NCBI GenBank assembly: GCA_016795035.1
Contig: JAEUIT010000027.1
Coordinates: 35,655 to 99,654, forward strand
DNA from: Phycisphaerae bacterium
GTDB lineage: Bacteria; Planctomycetota; Phycisphaerae; Phycisphaerales; SM1A02
Length of the DNA: 64,000 nucleotides
Direction of reading: 5' to 3'
Shown here: positions 11,789 to 19,752 of the stretch, piece by piece
Numbering within the stretch: the stretch's first letter is position 1
How the letters are laid out: each line of letters opens with the position of its first letter
Program-made: the position numbers and the translations under genes
The notes under the pieces: model-generated
Seen by the model: only the letters and a program-made list of their open reading frames with translations
Databases searched by the model: none
What the model was told of the DNA's origin: nothing

Positions 11789-12986
11789 GAGTGCTCCGTC
11801 CGTCACTAGCCCGTCGCGCGTCGCCAGTCGCCTTCGCCCCTTCGGCGGCACGATCTTCACCGAGATGACCCTCCTCGCCCGGAAACACGGCGCGGTGAAT
11901 CTCGGGCAGGGGGCGCCCGACTTTGACGGCCCCGACTTCGTGAAGGACGCCGGCATCAAGGCGATCCGCCAAGGCCACGCGCAATACGCGCGGATGTTCG
12001 GCGTGCCGGAACTCAACGCCGCGATCGCGGCGCGGTTCCGTCAGGACTGCGGCCTCGAGGTCGATCCCGAGACGGAAGTCACGGTGACGAGCGGGTGCAC
12101 CGAAGCGATCGCCGCGACGATGCTCGGCCTCCTCGAGCCGGGCGACGAGGTGATCCTGATCGAGCCCTTCTACGACTCGTATCCCGCGACCGTCGCGATG
12201 GCGGGGGGGACCGTCCGCGCGGTCACGCTGCGCCCGCCGACCTTCGCACTCGACGTTGCAGCTCTTCGCGCCGCGGTCACGTCGAAGACGCGCGCGATCT
12301 TGGTGAATACGCCGCACAATCCGACCGGCCACGTGTTCACGCGCGCAGAGCTCGAGGCGATCGCGGCGCTCTGCCGTGAGCGCGATCTCCTCTGCTTCTC
12401 CGACGAGGTCTATGAGCGGCTCGTCTTCGAGGGGGAGCATCTCTCGATCGCGACCTTCCCGGGCATGCGCGAGCGCACGGTGACCTGGTCGAGCCTCGGC
12501 AAGACGTACTCGCTCACCGGGTGGAAGATCGGCTGGGCGATCGCGCCGCCGGCGCTCACCGCGGGCATTCGCGCCGCACACCAATTCCTCACGTTCGCGA
12601 GCGCGACGCCGCTCCAGCATGGCGCTGCGGCGGCGCTTGCGTCGGGAAGCGAGTATGACCGCGCCTTCCTCGACGACTACCGCCGCCGCCGCACGATGCT
12701 CCTCGACGGGCTCCGTGCCGCGGGGTTCACCGCATTCGCGCCGGACGGCTCGTACTTCATCATGGCCGACCACTCCGCGTTCGGATTCGCCGACGATCGC
12801 GCCTTCTGCCACTACCTCGTGGCCGAGATCGGCGTCGCGGCGATTCCGCCCGCGAGCTTCTACCTGAATCCGGCCGACGGCCGCTCGCTCGTCCGCTTCG
12901 CCTTCTGCAAGAAGGACGAGACGCTCCGTGCCGCGATCGAGCGGCTTGCGACCCTGCGGACGAAGCGTCCGCCGCGCAGCGTGTAG
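11787..12986 (+). CDS. Class I/II PLP-dependent aminotransferase (kynurenine/methionine aminotransferase-like)
   Basis: This 399-residue fold-type I aminotransferase transfers an amino group from an amino acid to a 2-oxo acid in the cytosol. It has NLGQGAPDFDGPD near the N-terminus, VNTPHNPTGHV (the Asn that contacts PLP), FSDEVYERLVF (the conserved Asp and Tyr), SSLGKTYSLTGWKIGW with the PLP lysine at Lys239, and the C-terminal LVRFAFCK (Arg that binds the carboxylate). The GKTYSLTGWKIG block resembles the kynurenine/YbdL methionine aminotransferase group; substrate is inferred only. It is divergent from the RluA-like gene with overlapping start codons. Confidence 0.93.
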   Translation: MSAPSVTSPSRVASRLRPFGGTIFTEMTLLARKHGAVNLGQGAPDFDGPDFVKDAGIKAIRQGHAQYARMFGVPELNAAIAARFRQDCGLEVDPETEVTVTSGCTEAIAATMLGLLEPGDEVILIEPFYDSYPATVAMAGGTVRAVTLRPPTFALDVAALRAAVTSKTRAILVNTPHNPTGHVFTRAELEAIAALCRERDLLCFSDEVYERLVFEGEHLSIATFPGMRERTVTWSSLGKTYSLTGWKIGWAIAPPALTAGIRAAHQFLTFASATPLQHGAAAALASGSEYDRAFLDDYRRRRTMLLDGLRAAGFTAFAPDGSYFIMADHSAFGFADDRAFCHYLVAEIGVAAIPPASFYLNPADGRSLVRFAFCKKDETLRAAIERLATLRTKRPPRSV

Positions 12987-12999
12987 GATCAGCGGTCGG

Positions 13000-14043
13000 A
13001 TGACGACGCACGAGCGATCGAGCGAACCGGCTGCAGGTGGGGCGGCAGCGAGCGCGCCACGAGGCGCGACCTCGAGCGGTCATCTCGGCGTTGCAGCCTG
13101 GATCGGCGCCGGCGGCGAGTCGATCGCGGCCGCGCTCGCGGGCGACGTGGCGCGCGACGTCGACGAGCGGTGGCGCTGGACGATGCACGCGATCGGCGGC
13201 GAGCGCCGGTCGGCGGCGGCGGCGTGGGCCGAGCGCACCGGCGCCGCCGAGTGCGCCCACCTGCGCGAACTGGTGCGGCCGGGCGTCGCGCTCTCGATTC
13301 TCCTGGGGCGCGAGATCCCCGGCGACGCCGACCTCCGCCATCTCCTCGACGGCGACCGCCGCGTCGCGTTCGTCGGCGCCGCGCCGCTCACGCTCGCGAC
13401 GTTGATCGCGCTCGGCGATCGCGCGGCGCGCCTCGATGTCGTGCCGAGCTTCCTGAGCTCCGAAGCCTGGCGCCTCGCGCAGCCGATCGTCGCCGACTTC
13501 CGCGGCGACGGCGCCGACGCCCGCGTGACGACCGTCGCGATCCAGATGCGCGGCACGCCCGGCGAGTCGACGCTCGACGCGCTTCTCTTTGACGCCGCGA
13601 TGGTCGCCGTGAGCCTGACGACGTCGATCGAATCGGTGCTCGCCCTGCGGCAATCGCCGAGCGCGACGCACGAACCTGCGTCGATCGTTGCGATCGCCCG
13701 ATGCGAGGACGGCATGCTCCTCTCGCTCGACGTGGCCGATACGGGGGGCGTGCGTCGCGCGGTCGAGTTCGTGGGGAGCGCCGGCGTGTGCGTCGTCGCC
13801 GACGATCGCATCGAGTGGCGCGATCCGCGCGGGGCGACGCGCGAGCGTCACGTGCTCACGCCGCCCGTCGATGCCGTGCGCGCGACGGTCGACTCGCTCG
13901 CCCATCTCGCGGCGGTGCGTTCGGGCGGCACCGGCAACACGCTGCGGGCCGCGGCGGCGCTTGCCGAAGCGGCGAAACTCAGCGCCCGCACCGGCAACGC
14001 GGAGAGCCCGGCGCGCGCGCTCGAGCTGGCCGCGCGCCCCTAA
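13000..14043 (+). CDS. Hypothetical protein, degenerate Gfo/Idh/MocA-like oxidoreductase
   Basis: A 347-residue protein whose order of elements recalls Gfo/Idh/MocA dehydrogenases. A segment like the second Rossmann half (ERRSAAAAWAERTGAAECAH, then AFVGAAPLTLATLIAL) is followed by a C-terminal beta sheet (EDGMLLSLDVAD, RAVEFVGSAGVCVVADD, IEWRDPRG). The N-terminal GxGxxG dinucleotide motif and the EKP catalytic lysine are absent, so activity is doubtful. The ATG at 13000, 13 bp after the aminotransferase stop, is chosen; the frame is open further upstream but overlaps the aminotransferase. Co-transcription with it is likely. Confidence 0.6.
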   Translation: MTTHERSSEPAAGGAAASAPRGATSSGHLGVAAWIGAGGESIAAALAGDVARDVDERWRWTMHAIGGERRSAAAAWAERTGAAECAHLRELVRPGVALSILLGREIPGDADLRHLLDGDRRVAFVGAAPLTLATLIALGDRAARLDVVPSFLSSEAWRLAQPIVADFRGDGADARVTTVAIQMRGTPGESTLDALLFDAAMVAVSLTTSIESVLALRQSPSATHEPASIVAIARCEDGMLLSLDVADTGGVRRAVEFVGSAGVCVVADDRIEWRDPRGATRERHVLTPPVDAVRATVDSLAHLAAVRSGGTGNTLRAAAALAEAAKLSARTGNAESPARALELAARP

Positions 14044-14066
14044 GGGACTGCGGCAGGCCTTTGGGC

Positions 14067-14100
14067 AAAAGAGAAACCGCCAGCGCGTGCGCCAGCGGTT
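14067..14100 (-). terminator. Rho-independent terminator of rplU
   Basis: On the minus strand a hairpin (AACCGC...GCGGTT with an inner GC stem, 14075-14100) is followed by TTTCTCTTTT. It lies 24 bp after the rplU stop. Confidence 0.8.
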
Positions 14101-14123
14101 GTGAGCCAATCGAGGTGCGTCGA

Positions 14124-14450
14124 TCAGGCCGCGATCGAGTCGATCTTCACCCGCAGGTAGCCCTGACGGTGACCCATCTTCTTACGCGAGCCCTTACGGC
14201 GCTTGTACTTCCAGGTGACGAGCTTCGGGCCGGTCGCTTCGCCGACGATCGTGGCGGTGACCTTCGCGCCGGCGAGGTAGGGGAGACCGATCTTGGCCGG
14301 GCTCGACGCGCTACCGACGGCGAGGACCTTGTCGAAGGTGACCGTCTTCTGGTCGGAAGTGACCTCGCGAAGATCGACGTCGACGACGTCTCCCTCGCTG
14401 ACCTTGATCTGCGTGCCGCTGTCTTCGATGATCGCGTAAGTCGCCGCCAT
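14124..14450 (-). CDS. rplU: 50S ribosomal protein L21
   Basis: L21 binds 23S rRNA domain VI in the large subunit. The 108-residue protein opens with MAATYAIIEDSGTQIKVSEG and ends with the family block KYKRRKGSRKKMGHRQGYL. The ATG at 14450 is preceded on the minus strand by GGAG nine bases away; the longer frame upstream is not coding. The usual partner rpmA (L27) is not downstream: a terminator follows at once and the next gene is convergent. Upstream and divergent lies the RNase P RNA gene. Confidence 0.97.
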   Translation of the reverse strand: MAATYAIIEDSGTQIKVSEGDVVDVDLREVTSDQKTVTFDKVLAVGSASSPAKIGLPYLAGAKVTATIVGEATGPKLVTWKYKRRKGSRKKMGHRQGYLRVKIDSIAA

Positions 14451-14525
14451 GGGAACGTTCTCCGGAAAGTCCCGCAGAATAGCGGAAGGTCGGACTTTGC
14501 TCAATGGCACTTTGCGGGTCCTTCG

Positions 14526-14531
14526 TATACT
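14526..14531 (+). promoter_or_regulatory. -10 box of the RNase P RNA promoter
   Basis: TATACT lies 5 nt before the inferred first base of the RNase P RNA, the expected place for a sigma-70-type -10 element. No clear -35 is seen at 16-18 nt; TTGCTC at 14497 is too distant. Confidence 0.55.
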
Positions 14532-14536
14532 CGCCC

Positions 14537-14962
14537 CGTGGACAGGCGATCGCGCGGCCTTGGGCTCCGGCAACGGCGTCTCGGGCCGTGAGGAAAGTCC
14601 GAACACGGTTGGACACGGTGGTGGGTAACGCCCACCGGGCTCGTTGGGCCTAGGGACAGTGCCACAGAGAAAAGACCGCCTACGTCAGGCTCCGGTTCGC
14701 CGGTGGCTTGGCCGGCAAGGGTGAAACGGTGCGGTAAGAGCGCACCGCCCTGACGGCGACGTCAGGGGCACGGCAAACCCCACCGCGTGCAAGCGCAAAC
14801 AGTCTTCCGGTTCCGGGTGCCTTGACGCCCGAACCCTCGACGGTCCGTCGAGCGTGGGGACGGGTAGCGTGCTTGAGGCGCTCGGCGACGGGCGTCCCAG
14901 AGAAATGATCGCCGCCCCCATCCAGCAATGGGCGGGGGAACAGAATTCGGCTTACGTCCACG
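14537..14962 (+). ncRNA. rnpB: RNase P RNA, bacterial class A
   Basis: The catalytic RNA that removes 5' leaders from pre-tRNAs. The universally conserved blocks are visible in order: GAGGAAAGTCCGAACAC near 14589, GTAACGCCCACC, GTGCCACAGAGAAAAGACCG, AAGGGTGAAACGGTGCGG followed by TAAGAGCGCACCG, GGCACGGCAAACCCCACC, GGGTAGCGTGCTTGAGGCGC, AGAAATGATCGCC and finally CAGAATTCGGCTTACG. The ends were set by pairing CGTGGAC (14537-14543) with GTCCACG (14956-14962). Its length of about 426 nt is slightly longer than the E. coli RNA. It is divergent from rplU. Confidence 0.95.
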
Positions 14963-15516
14963 CAACCACGACGGCTCCGCGCGAGTCGTCGTGCGCGCTG
15001 AGGGGCCGCGCGACGACGACATCTTGGGGTAGTCGCCCTCCGCGCCACAACAACCTGTGCCGCACCTCGAATTGCGGGCCTTTTTGGTGATGCATCTTGC
15101 CTTTGAAGTGCGTCTCGCAACAATCAGCGACTTCAACGGCCGGCGGCTCCCATGCCTTCGGCCGTGCGAACAGGTCCCGCCTCTGGCGTTTCCCGTTCTG
15201 CCCGGTGCTCGGTCCAAAAATCGGTGCATTGCCTGATCCTTGCGTTTTGGGGTCGTGTAGATCACAGACGCGGTTGGGGGCGTGGTTGGGTCTTGGCAAG
15301 GCACCGTGTGAGTAATGGGCAATGGAGACGTTGGGGGTGCGTGGGCTGTGCCGGTACGTGACACCGGTCGAGCCTGCGGTATGGGCCAATGCCTGTGATA
15401 AGGGCAGTGCGTTTCTTCGATCGTCGTCGCTGTGCTGGAACCGGGATTCGTCCGCCCGGCTGGCGCTTCGACCCAACGGTGCCGGGCAGCGCGCGAATAG
15501 GAGTCGAGAGAATCTC
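14963..15516. other. Intergenic stretch after rnpB
   Basis: This 554-bp stretch has no recognised gene. A weak terminator-like element lies at 15059-15086 (CCGCA...TGCGG, then GCCTTTTTGG), about 100 bp after the RNase P RNA end. A minus-strand frame (14952-15533) and a plus-strand extension of the next gene are open but carry no family signature. The stretch is less GC-biased than its surroundings and could hold an unrecognised small RNA or gene remnant. Confidence 0.45.
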
Positions 15517-16158
15517 ATGAGCAATCCCACCAAGACGACGAGCCTTCAGACCTACCACATGCTCGTCTTCCGCAAGGCGCTTCATCCCGAGTTCTTCGGG
15601 ATCGAAGGCCGCTCGCGCATCAAGCACGAGGACTATGACGCGGAGAGCTGGATCTTCCGCGGCGGTCATGCCGTTCGCGTCCAGCACAACGGGCTCTGTG
15701 TCGTCGAAGTCGTTCTCGAACAGGTCGATCAGATTCCCGATCGCGGCCTCGTCGCAACCTTGCCCTGCGCGGGCGAGCGCGACCACGACGAGAAGTTCGG
15801 CGAGTCGCTCGTCTACATGACGACGATCCAGACCGAGACGCTGAGCGATCACCTCTACATGGGCACGTACAAGGAGATGCTCCAGCACGCTCGCGAGAGC
15901 GACTCGCTGTGCTCCATGTGGACCGACGAGATCGGCAAGCCGAATCTCTCGGTGCTCGACGTGCAGTCCTCGCGCACCGAGATGCACATCCAGGGCTACC
16001 ACCTCCGAAGTGACTGCGGCTTGGTGCTTCGCACGCAGTCGATGTTCCAGCTCACGAGCGGACAGGAGAAGGACGGCAAGGGTCGCGGCGACAAGGCGGC
16101 GCGCGGCGCCGCTCGCGCGGTTGCTCGTCCGGTTCGCGCGGGCGACGACCTCGACTGA
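15517..16158 (+). CDS. DUF2617-like protein
   Basis: A 213-residue soluble protein of unknown function. The N-terminal block (YHMLVFRKALHPEFFGIEGR, then AESWIFRGGHAVRVQHNG and CVVEVVLEQ) matches my recollection of DUF2617 proteins, which start with a LHPELF-type motif and a GHV strand; this is family recognition by eye. The C-terminus is a basic low-complexity tail (DGKGRGDKAARGAARAVA). The ATG at 15517 follows an AGGAG-type site about 14 nt upstream; the longer open frame to 15322 lacks coding character. A strong terminator follows. Confidence 0.7.
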   Translation: MSNPTKTTSLQTYHMLVFRKALHPEFFGIEGRSRIKHEDYDAESWIFRGGHAVRVQHNGLCVVEVVLEQVDQIPDRGLVATLPCAGERDHDEKFGESLVYMTTIQTETLSDHLYMGTYKEMLQHARESDSLCSMWTDEIGKPNLSVLDVQSSRTEMHIQGYHLRSDCGLVLRTQSMFQLTSGQEKDGKGRGDKAARGAARAVARPVRAGDDLD

Positions 16159-16191
16159 GTTCGCCTCTCCACACCTCGCACGAGACTCACA

Positions 16192-16229
16192 CACGCCGAC
16201 AGGCCTTGCGCCTGTCGGCGTGTTCTCGT
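16192..16229 (+). terminator. Hairpin terminator after the DUF2617-like gene
   Basis: A perfect 13-bp stem, CACGCCGACAGGC / GCCTGTCGGCGTG with a 5-nt loop, is followed by TTCTCGTT. It lies 33 bp after the stop codon. Confidence 0.8.
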
Positions 16230-16284
16230 TCACGGGCGCATCAAGGCGCGACGGTCGGCCGCGCCGCCGAGTACTCTCTGCATC

Positions 16285-17148
16285 ATGAGCGGGCTCTCGC
16301 GCATCGGGCGTCAATGCATCGAGACAGATCGGCTTCTCGGCGTCGATCTTGTCCTTGTGGCTCGACCGGCGATGCACGCACCCGCGTCGAGCGTCGCGCC
16401 TGACGACGACGACGTCGCGCCCGCGCGCGAGGTCGCTCCGGTTGCCGCGGCGGACGCCGACGATGGCTGGCCTTCCGACGAGCTCGAGCCGGAGCCGGTG
16501 CGGCGTGCGTCGCCGTCCGTGGCGCCGACGCGCATCGACGTCTCGATCGCCGGCGACGCGTCGGTCGACGAGCGCCAGGCCGCGCTCGATGCCTTGCGCG
16601 AACGGCACGATCGCGAGTGTCCGCACTGCACGACCGCCACCGCGCACACGCGCACGGTCTTCGGAGAAGGCAATCCGGCCGCCGCCCTCGTCTTCGTCGG
16701 CGAGGCGCCGGGCGAGACCGAAGACCAGCTCGGTCGTCCGTTTGTGGGGAAGGCCGGACAGAAACTCGATGAGATGATCCGCGCGCTCGGACTGCGGCGC
16801 GAAGACGTCTACATCGCCAACGTCCTCAAGAGTCGTCCCCCGGGAAATCGCACGCCGCTACAGCATGAAGTCGATGCCTGCGGCCCATATCTCCGCGCGC
16901 AACTCGAGATCATCCAGCCGCAGGTGATCGTGACGCTCGGCGGACCTGCGACGAAACTGCTTCTCGGCACCGAGCTCGGCATCACGCGGCTGCGCGGCGT
17001 GTGGGCATCAGTCCCAAGCGGCGATCGAACGATCCCGGTGATGCCCACGTTCCATCCGGCATATCTCCTCCGGAACTACACCCAGGAGACGCGCCGACAG
17101 GTGTGGTCCGACCTTCTCGCGGCGAAGGCGAAGCTCGGGCTCCCGTAA
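16285..17148 (+). CDS. Family-4 uracil-DNA glycosylase (SPO1 DNA polymerase-related type)
   Basis: Removes uracil from DNA in base-excision repair. After a low-complexity acidic N-terminal extension of about 100 residues, the glycosylase domain shows CPHC (Cys112, Cys115), GEAPGETEDQLGRPFVGKAG (residues 139-158), NVLKSRPPGNRTP (179-191), DACGPYL with Cys199, VTLGGPATKLLLG and the catalytic-loop HPAYLLR. The Fe-S ligand set in this family is normally four cysteines; the third, in NVxKCRPP, is serine here (codon AGT at Ser183). This may weaken the cluster or mark a variant subgroup. It is flanked by terminators and probably monocistronic. Confidence 0.88.
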   Translation: MSGLSRIGRQCIETDRLLGVDLVLVARPAMHAPASSVAPDDDDVAPAREVAPVAAADADDGWPSDELEPEPVRRASPSVAPTRIDVSIAGDASVDERQAALDALRERHDRECPHCTTATAHTRTVFGEGNPAAALVFVGEAPGETEDQLGRPFVGKAGQKLDEMIRALGLRREDVYIANVLKSRPPGNRTPLQHEVDACGPYLRAQLEIIQPQVIVTLGGPATKLLLGTELGITRLRGVWASVPSGDRTIPVMPTFHPAYLLRNYTQETRRQVWSDLLAAKAKLGLP

Positions 17149-17549
17149 CCGGTGCGCACGCGGGAGGGCAATTACCCGAGCCACGTCGCCACCGCAAGGA
17201 GAACCCGGAGAATTTGTGATCAGCGTGCGAATTTCTCTCGGTCGCGCTGGAACCGTCGTCACAGGCGGTGCGAAGATTGCAACGTTCGAGAGGAGTGACC
17301 GGCAACGGTCGCCACCCGAACCGGCTCGACGATGTCCCGCAGGTGTGCGTTGAGGATCCCTCCTCCGCCGCCCGCTTCGGATGACCTCGACGCCGATTCC
17401 CTTGCCCCCCACGAGGAGCCTGTCGCGGTTTATCTGTGACGGGCTCTTTTTCTTTTCCCGCCTAGAGGCGCCGACCGCTTCCGTTGGCAAACAACCGTCG
17501 CCGGCCGGATGGGTGCCAACGGTGTCGTCACTCGCGAGTGGCGCGCGGC
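17149..17549. other. Convergent intergenic region with an orphan terminator
   Basis: No protein gene was recognised in these 401 bp. An intrinsic terminator on the plus strand lies 270 bp after the glycosylase stop, which is far for that gene. A stable transcript of unknown type may therefore start in this region, for example near 17190-17260. Confidence 0.4.
17416..17456 (+). terminator. Rho-independent terminator
   Basis: GAGCC-t-GTC...GAC-g-GGCTC hairpin (17416-17446) followed by TTTTTCTTTT. It is oriented for plus-strand transcription. Confidence 0.75.
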
Positions 17550-17987
17550 TCAGGGGCAAAGGATGATCGTCACCGGGCCGTCATTCTCGATCGAGACGGC
17601 CATGTGCTCGCGGAAGCGACCGGTCTCGGTCGGGATTCCGAATCCCCGAAGCGTGGCGACGATCGATTCAAAGAGCGGGCGCGCGACCACTGGCGGCGCG
17701 GCGCGCGTGAAGCTCGGACGATTGCCTTCGCTCGTGTCGGCCGCGAGCGTGAACTGGCTCACGAGCAGCATGCCGCCGCCGACATCGCGCACGCTGCGAT
17801 TCATCTTGCCGGCGTCATCGCCGAAGATCCGCAGCTTCGCGAGCTTCTCGGCGAGCCGCGTGGCCTCGTTGGGACCATCGCCGACCTCCACGCCCACCAA
17901 CACGCACAGCCCAACGCCAACGCGCCCGACGACCTCGTCGGCGACGGTGACGCTCGCGCGCGACACACGTTGGACGACGGCGATCAT
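17550..17987 (-). CDS. dtd: D-aminoacyl-tRNA deacylase
   Basis: Hydrolyses D-amino acids, and glycine mischarged on tRNA-Ala, from tRNA as a translation proofreader. The 145-residue protein is full length and shows the family motifs MIAVVQRVSRASVTV at the start, LLVSQFTLAADTSEGNRPSF in the middle (the SQFTLAAD active-site loop) and the C-terminal cross-subunit NDGPVTIIL (Gly-Pro motif). It follows the MEMO-family gene by 48 bp on the same strand and is probably in its operon. Confidence 0.95.
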   Translation of the reverse strand: MIAVVQRVSRASVTVADEVVGRVGVGLCVLVGVEVGDGPNEATRLAEKLAKLRIFGDDAGKMNRSVRDVGGGMLLVSQFTLAADTSEGNRPSFTRAAPPVVARPLFESIVATLRGFGIPTETGRFREHMAVSIENDGPVTIILCP

Positions 17988-18035
17988 GCGGGTGCGTTGG
18001 CGATAGCGGGGGGCGCGAGCGCGGGCTCGCGTACG

Positions 18036-19259
18036 TCAATCCTTGAGGAGCGCCATCGAGCAGCTCGTGACCATCGCGTTGCCTTGCGGATCCGAGGCTT
18101 GGCGATAGTCGACGAGTTCGACCGACGAGGGCTCGACGAGTTCGAGGAGCGCCGTCATGTTGCCGATCGAACACCAGCGCGTGGGATTCTTCGTCCACTG
18201 GCAGGCGTCGACGAACGTCTTCGGGTTGCCGCTCAGGAACTTGCCCATGAGTTCGCGATCGTGGCGCTCGACCTCGATCTTCCGCTGATCGTTCACCGCG
18301 ACCGGCTCGCCGAACTGCGGACCGACGTGGCTGAGATCGCTCGACGCCACGTACAGCGTGCGCCCGCCGCACGTGCCGAGCGCGTCGCGCAGCGCCCCGA
18401 CGAAGTCGGCGCGGGTCGTGCGGCCTTCGGTGTCGATCATCGGCGCCAGCGGGTCCGGCACGAGGGCGGCCACGATCGGAACGTCGCCGAAGCGATGCTG
18501 GATCCAGGGCAGGTGCAATTCGATCGAGTGCTCGGGCAGGTGATCGAGCTGGTCGATCAGGTACTGGTCGCCGAGCGACGCGCGGAGCTTTTCGATGACC
18601 TGCGCGTCGGTGCGCACCGGGCCGATCGGCGTGCGGAAACCGAACTCCGTGCCGACGACGCCGTCGCCAAGCCCGAAGTGGTTCGTGCCGAGGATGACGA
18701 TCCGGTCGGGGCGCTCGACGCGGTCGAAGCAGCGATAGCTCGCCGCATAGACCGGCCAGCCCCGGGCGTAGTCGAGGTGCGGCGCGACGATGCCGGCGGC
18801 CGGCGCGTCGAGCTCGGGATCCTCGGCGTCATTCATCCACGACTCGATTTGCTTGCGACATTCCTCCTCGGTCTGGCCGAGCATGCCCGACGCGGTGACG
18901 GGGAAGAAGCCTTCGGTGCGGAGCTTGTCCTTGAGTTCGCCTTCAAGGCGCTCGAACGTGGGGCCCCAAAGCAGGCCGAACTCGTCCATCTTCGAGGCGA
19001 GCTCGACGATCGGCGTGATGTCGGTCTTGAAGAGGGCCGCGATCTCCTCGAGCGAGCGCTGGCCCTGGAACTGCTGAATAACCTGCACCGCCGGGGGCGG
19101 GACGACCATCATCTGGTTCGTCAGCATCGACGGGTCGCGAAGCCCGACAAGCATGTGGGTCTGGCCGGACTGCTTGTCTTGCGCCTGCAACGGCAGCGGT
19201 TGAAGCGGGCGGACGTGCGGGCGACGGATGTGTTCGGGCAACTGCGCGAGCGTGGACAT
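18036..19259 (-). CDS. MEMO1-family protein (AmmeMemoRadiSam system protein B-like) with N-terminal extension
   Basis: The C-terminal 250 residues are a MEMO1-type domain related to extradiol dioxygenases and LigB. It has GIVAPHLDYARGW (His161), VILGTNHFGLGDG, LPEHSIELHLPWIQ, LYVASSDLSHVGP and a terminal TSCSMALLK. The first 150 residues (PQDxSMLTNQMMVVPPPAVQ-like part, then RSLEEIAALF) look like a winged-helix/PqqD-like domain, giving 407 residues against about 280 for single-domain members. MEMO proteins often occur with AMMECR1 and a radical-SAM partner; neither is adjacent here. ATG at 19259 was chosen because upstream frame is non-coding. Confidence 0.85.
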   Translation of the reverse strand: MSTLAQLPEHIRRPHVRPLQPLPLQAQDKQSGQTHMLVGLRDPSMLTNQMMVVPPPAVQVIQQFQGQRSLEEIAALFKTDITPIVELASKMDEFGLLWGPTFERLEGELKDKLRTEGFFPVTASGMLGQTEEECRKQIESWMNDAEDPELDAPAAGIVAPHLDYARGWPVYAASYRCFDRVERPDRIVILGTNHFGLGDGVVGTEFGFRTPIGPVRTDAQVIEKLRASLGDQYLIDQLDHLPEHSIELHLPWIQHRFGDVPIVAALVPDPLAPMIDTEGRTTRADFVGALRDALGTCGGRTLYVASSDLSHVGPQFGEPVAVNDQRKIEVERHDRELMGKFLSGNPKTFVDACQWTKNPTRWCSIGNMTALLELVEPSSVELVDYRQASDPQGNAMVTSCSMALLKD

Positions 19260-19752
19260 AGAAGGGTCACTGTACCTTGAGCCGCGGCACGCGCCGCATG
19301 TCGGGGTGCGAGAAAGAACCCGTACAATCGGCACGACCGGGGCAAGCCGTTGCTTGAAGCGCACAGTCCGCAGTCGCGGTGCGACTGAGACTGAGCCCCC
19401 GTACAGACGCGGTCGATGGACGACGTCTCGTTCCCGACTCTCGTCCGAGGACTGGTGCCGAGTCTTTGGCGCGTCGAGTTGGGCAATAGCCCATGGAAGG
19501 CTGCGTTGGAGGGCGTCTCTCACCGCCGCCCTTTTGGGTTCCGTGTGCGTCGACCACGCAGACGGCATGAGTGGGGGATGCGTCTCCCGGGATGGACACC
19601 CGGCCCCGACCCGTACCCGCGCGACTTCCTTGGGCCAGTCGCCGACACCGGGGAGTTGCGTTCGAGTGAAGGCTTCTGGTGAGGCCTTCCTGCGAAGGGA
19701 CGAGAGACGATTGGGACTCGCTAGGCACGCTGGCACTTCAGGAATCACGGAA
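19260..19752. other. Divergent intergenic region
   Basis: These 493 bp separate the MEMO gene from the DUF1573-ankyrin gene. The frame of the latter stays open to 19228 but the composition is not coding. A small imperfect hairpin GAAGGC...GCCTTC lies near 19669-19690. Nothing else was recognised; promoters for both genes are expected here. Confidence 0.4.

Noticed and set aside
14963..15516. tmRNA or SRP RNA after rnpB
   Set aside because: No tRNA-like ends, tag frame or SRP apical-loop sequence could be found on either strand.
17484..19280. A 598-residue plus-strand open frame
   Set aside because: It is antisense to dtd and the MEMO-family gene, both identified by family motifs.
19228..19752. 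N-terminal extension of the DUF1573-ankyrin protein
   Set aside because: The frame is open, but the 175 extra residues lack coding character and would bury the export segment; the ATG cluster at 19753 fits better.
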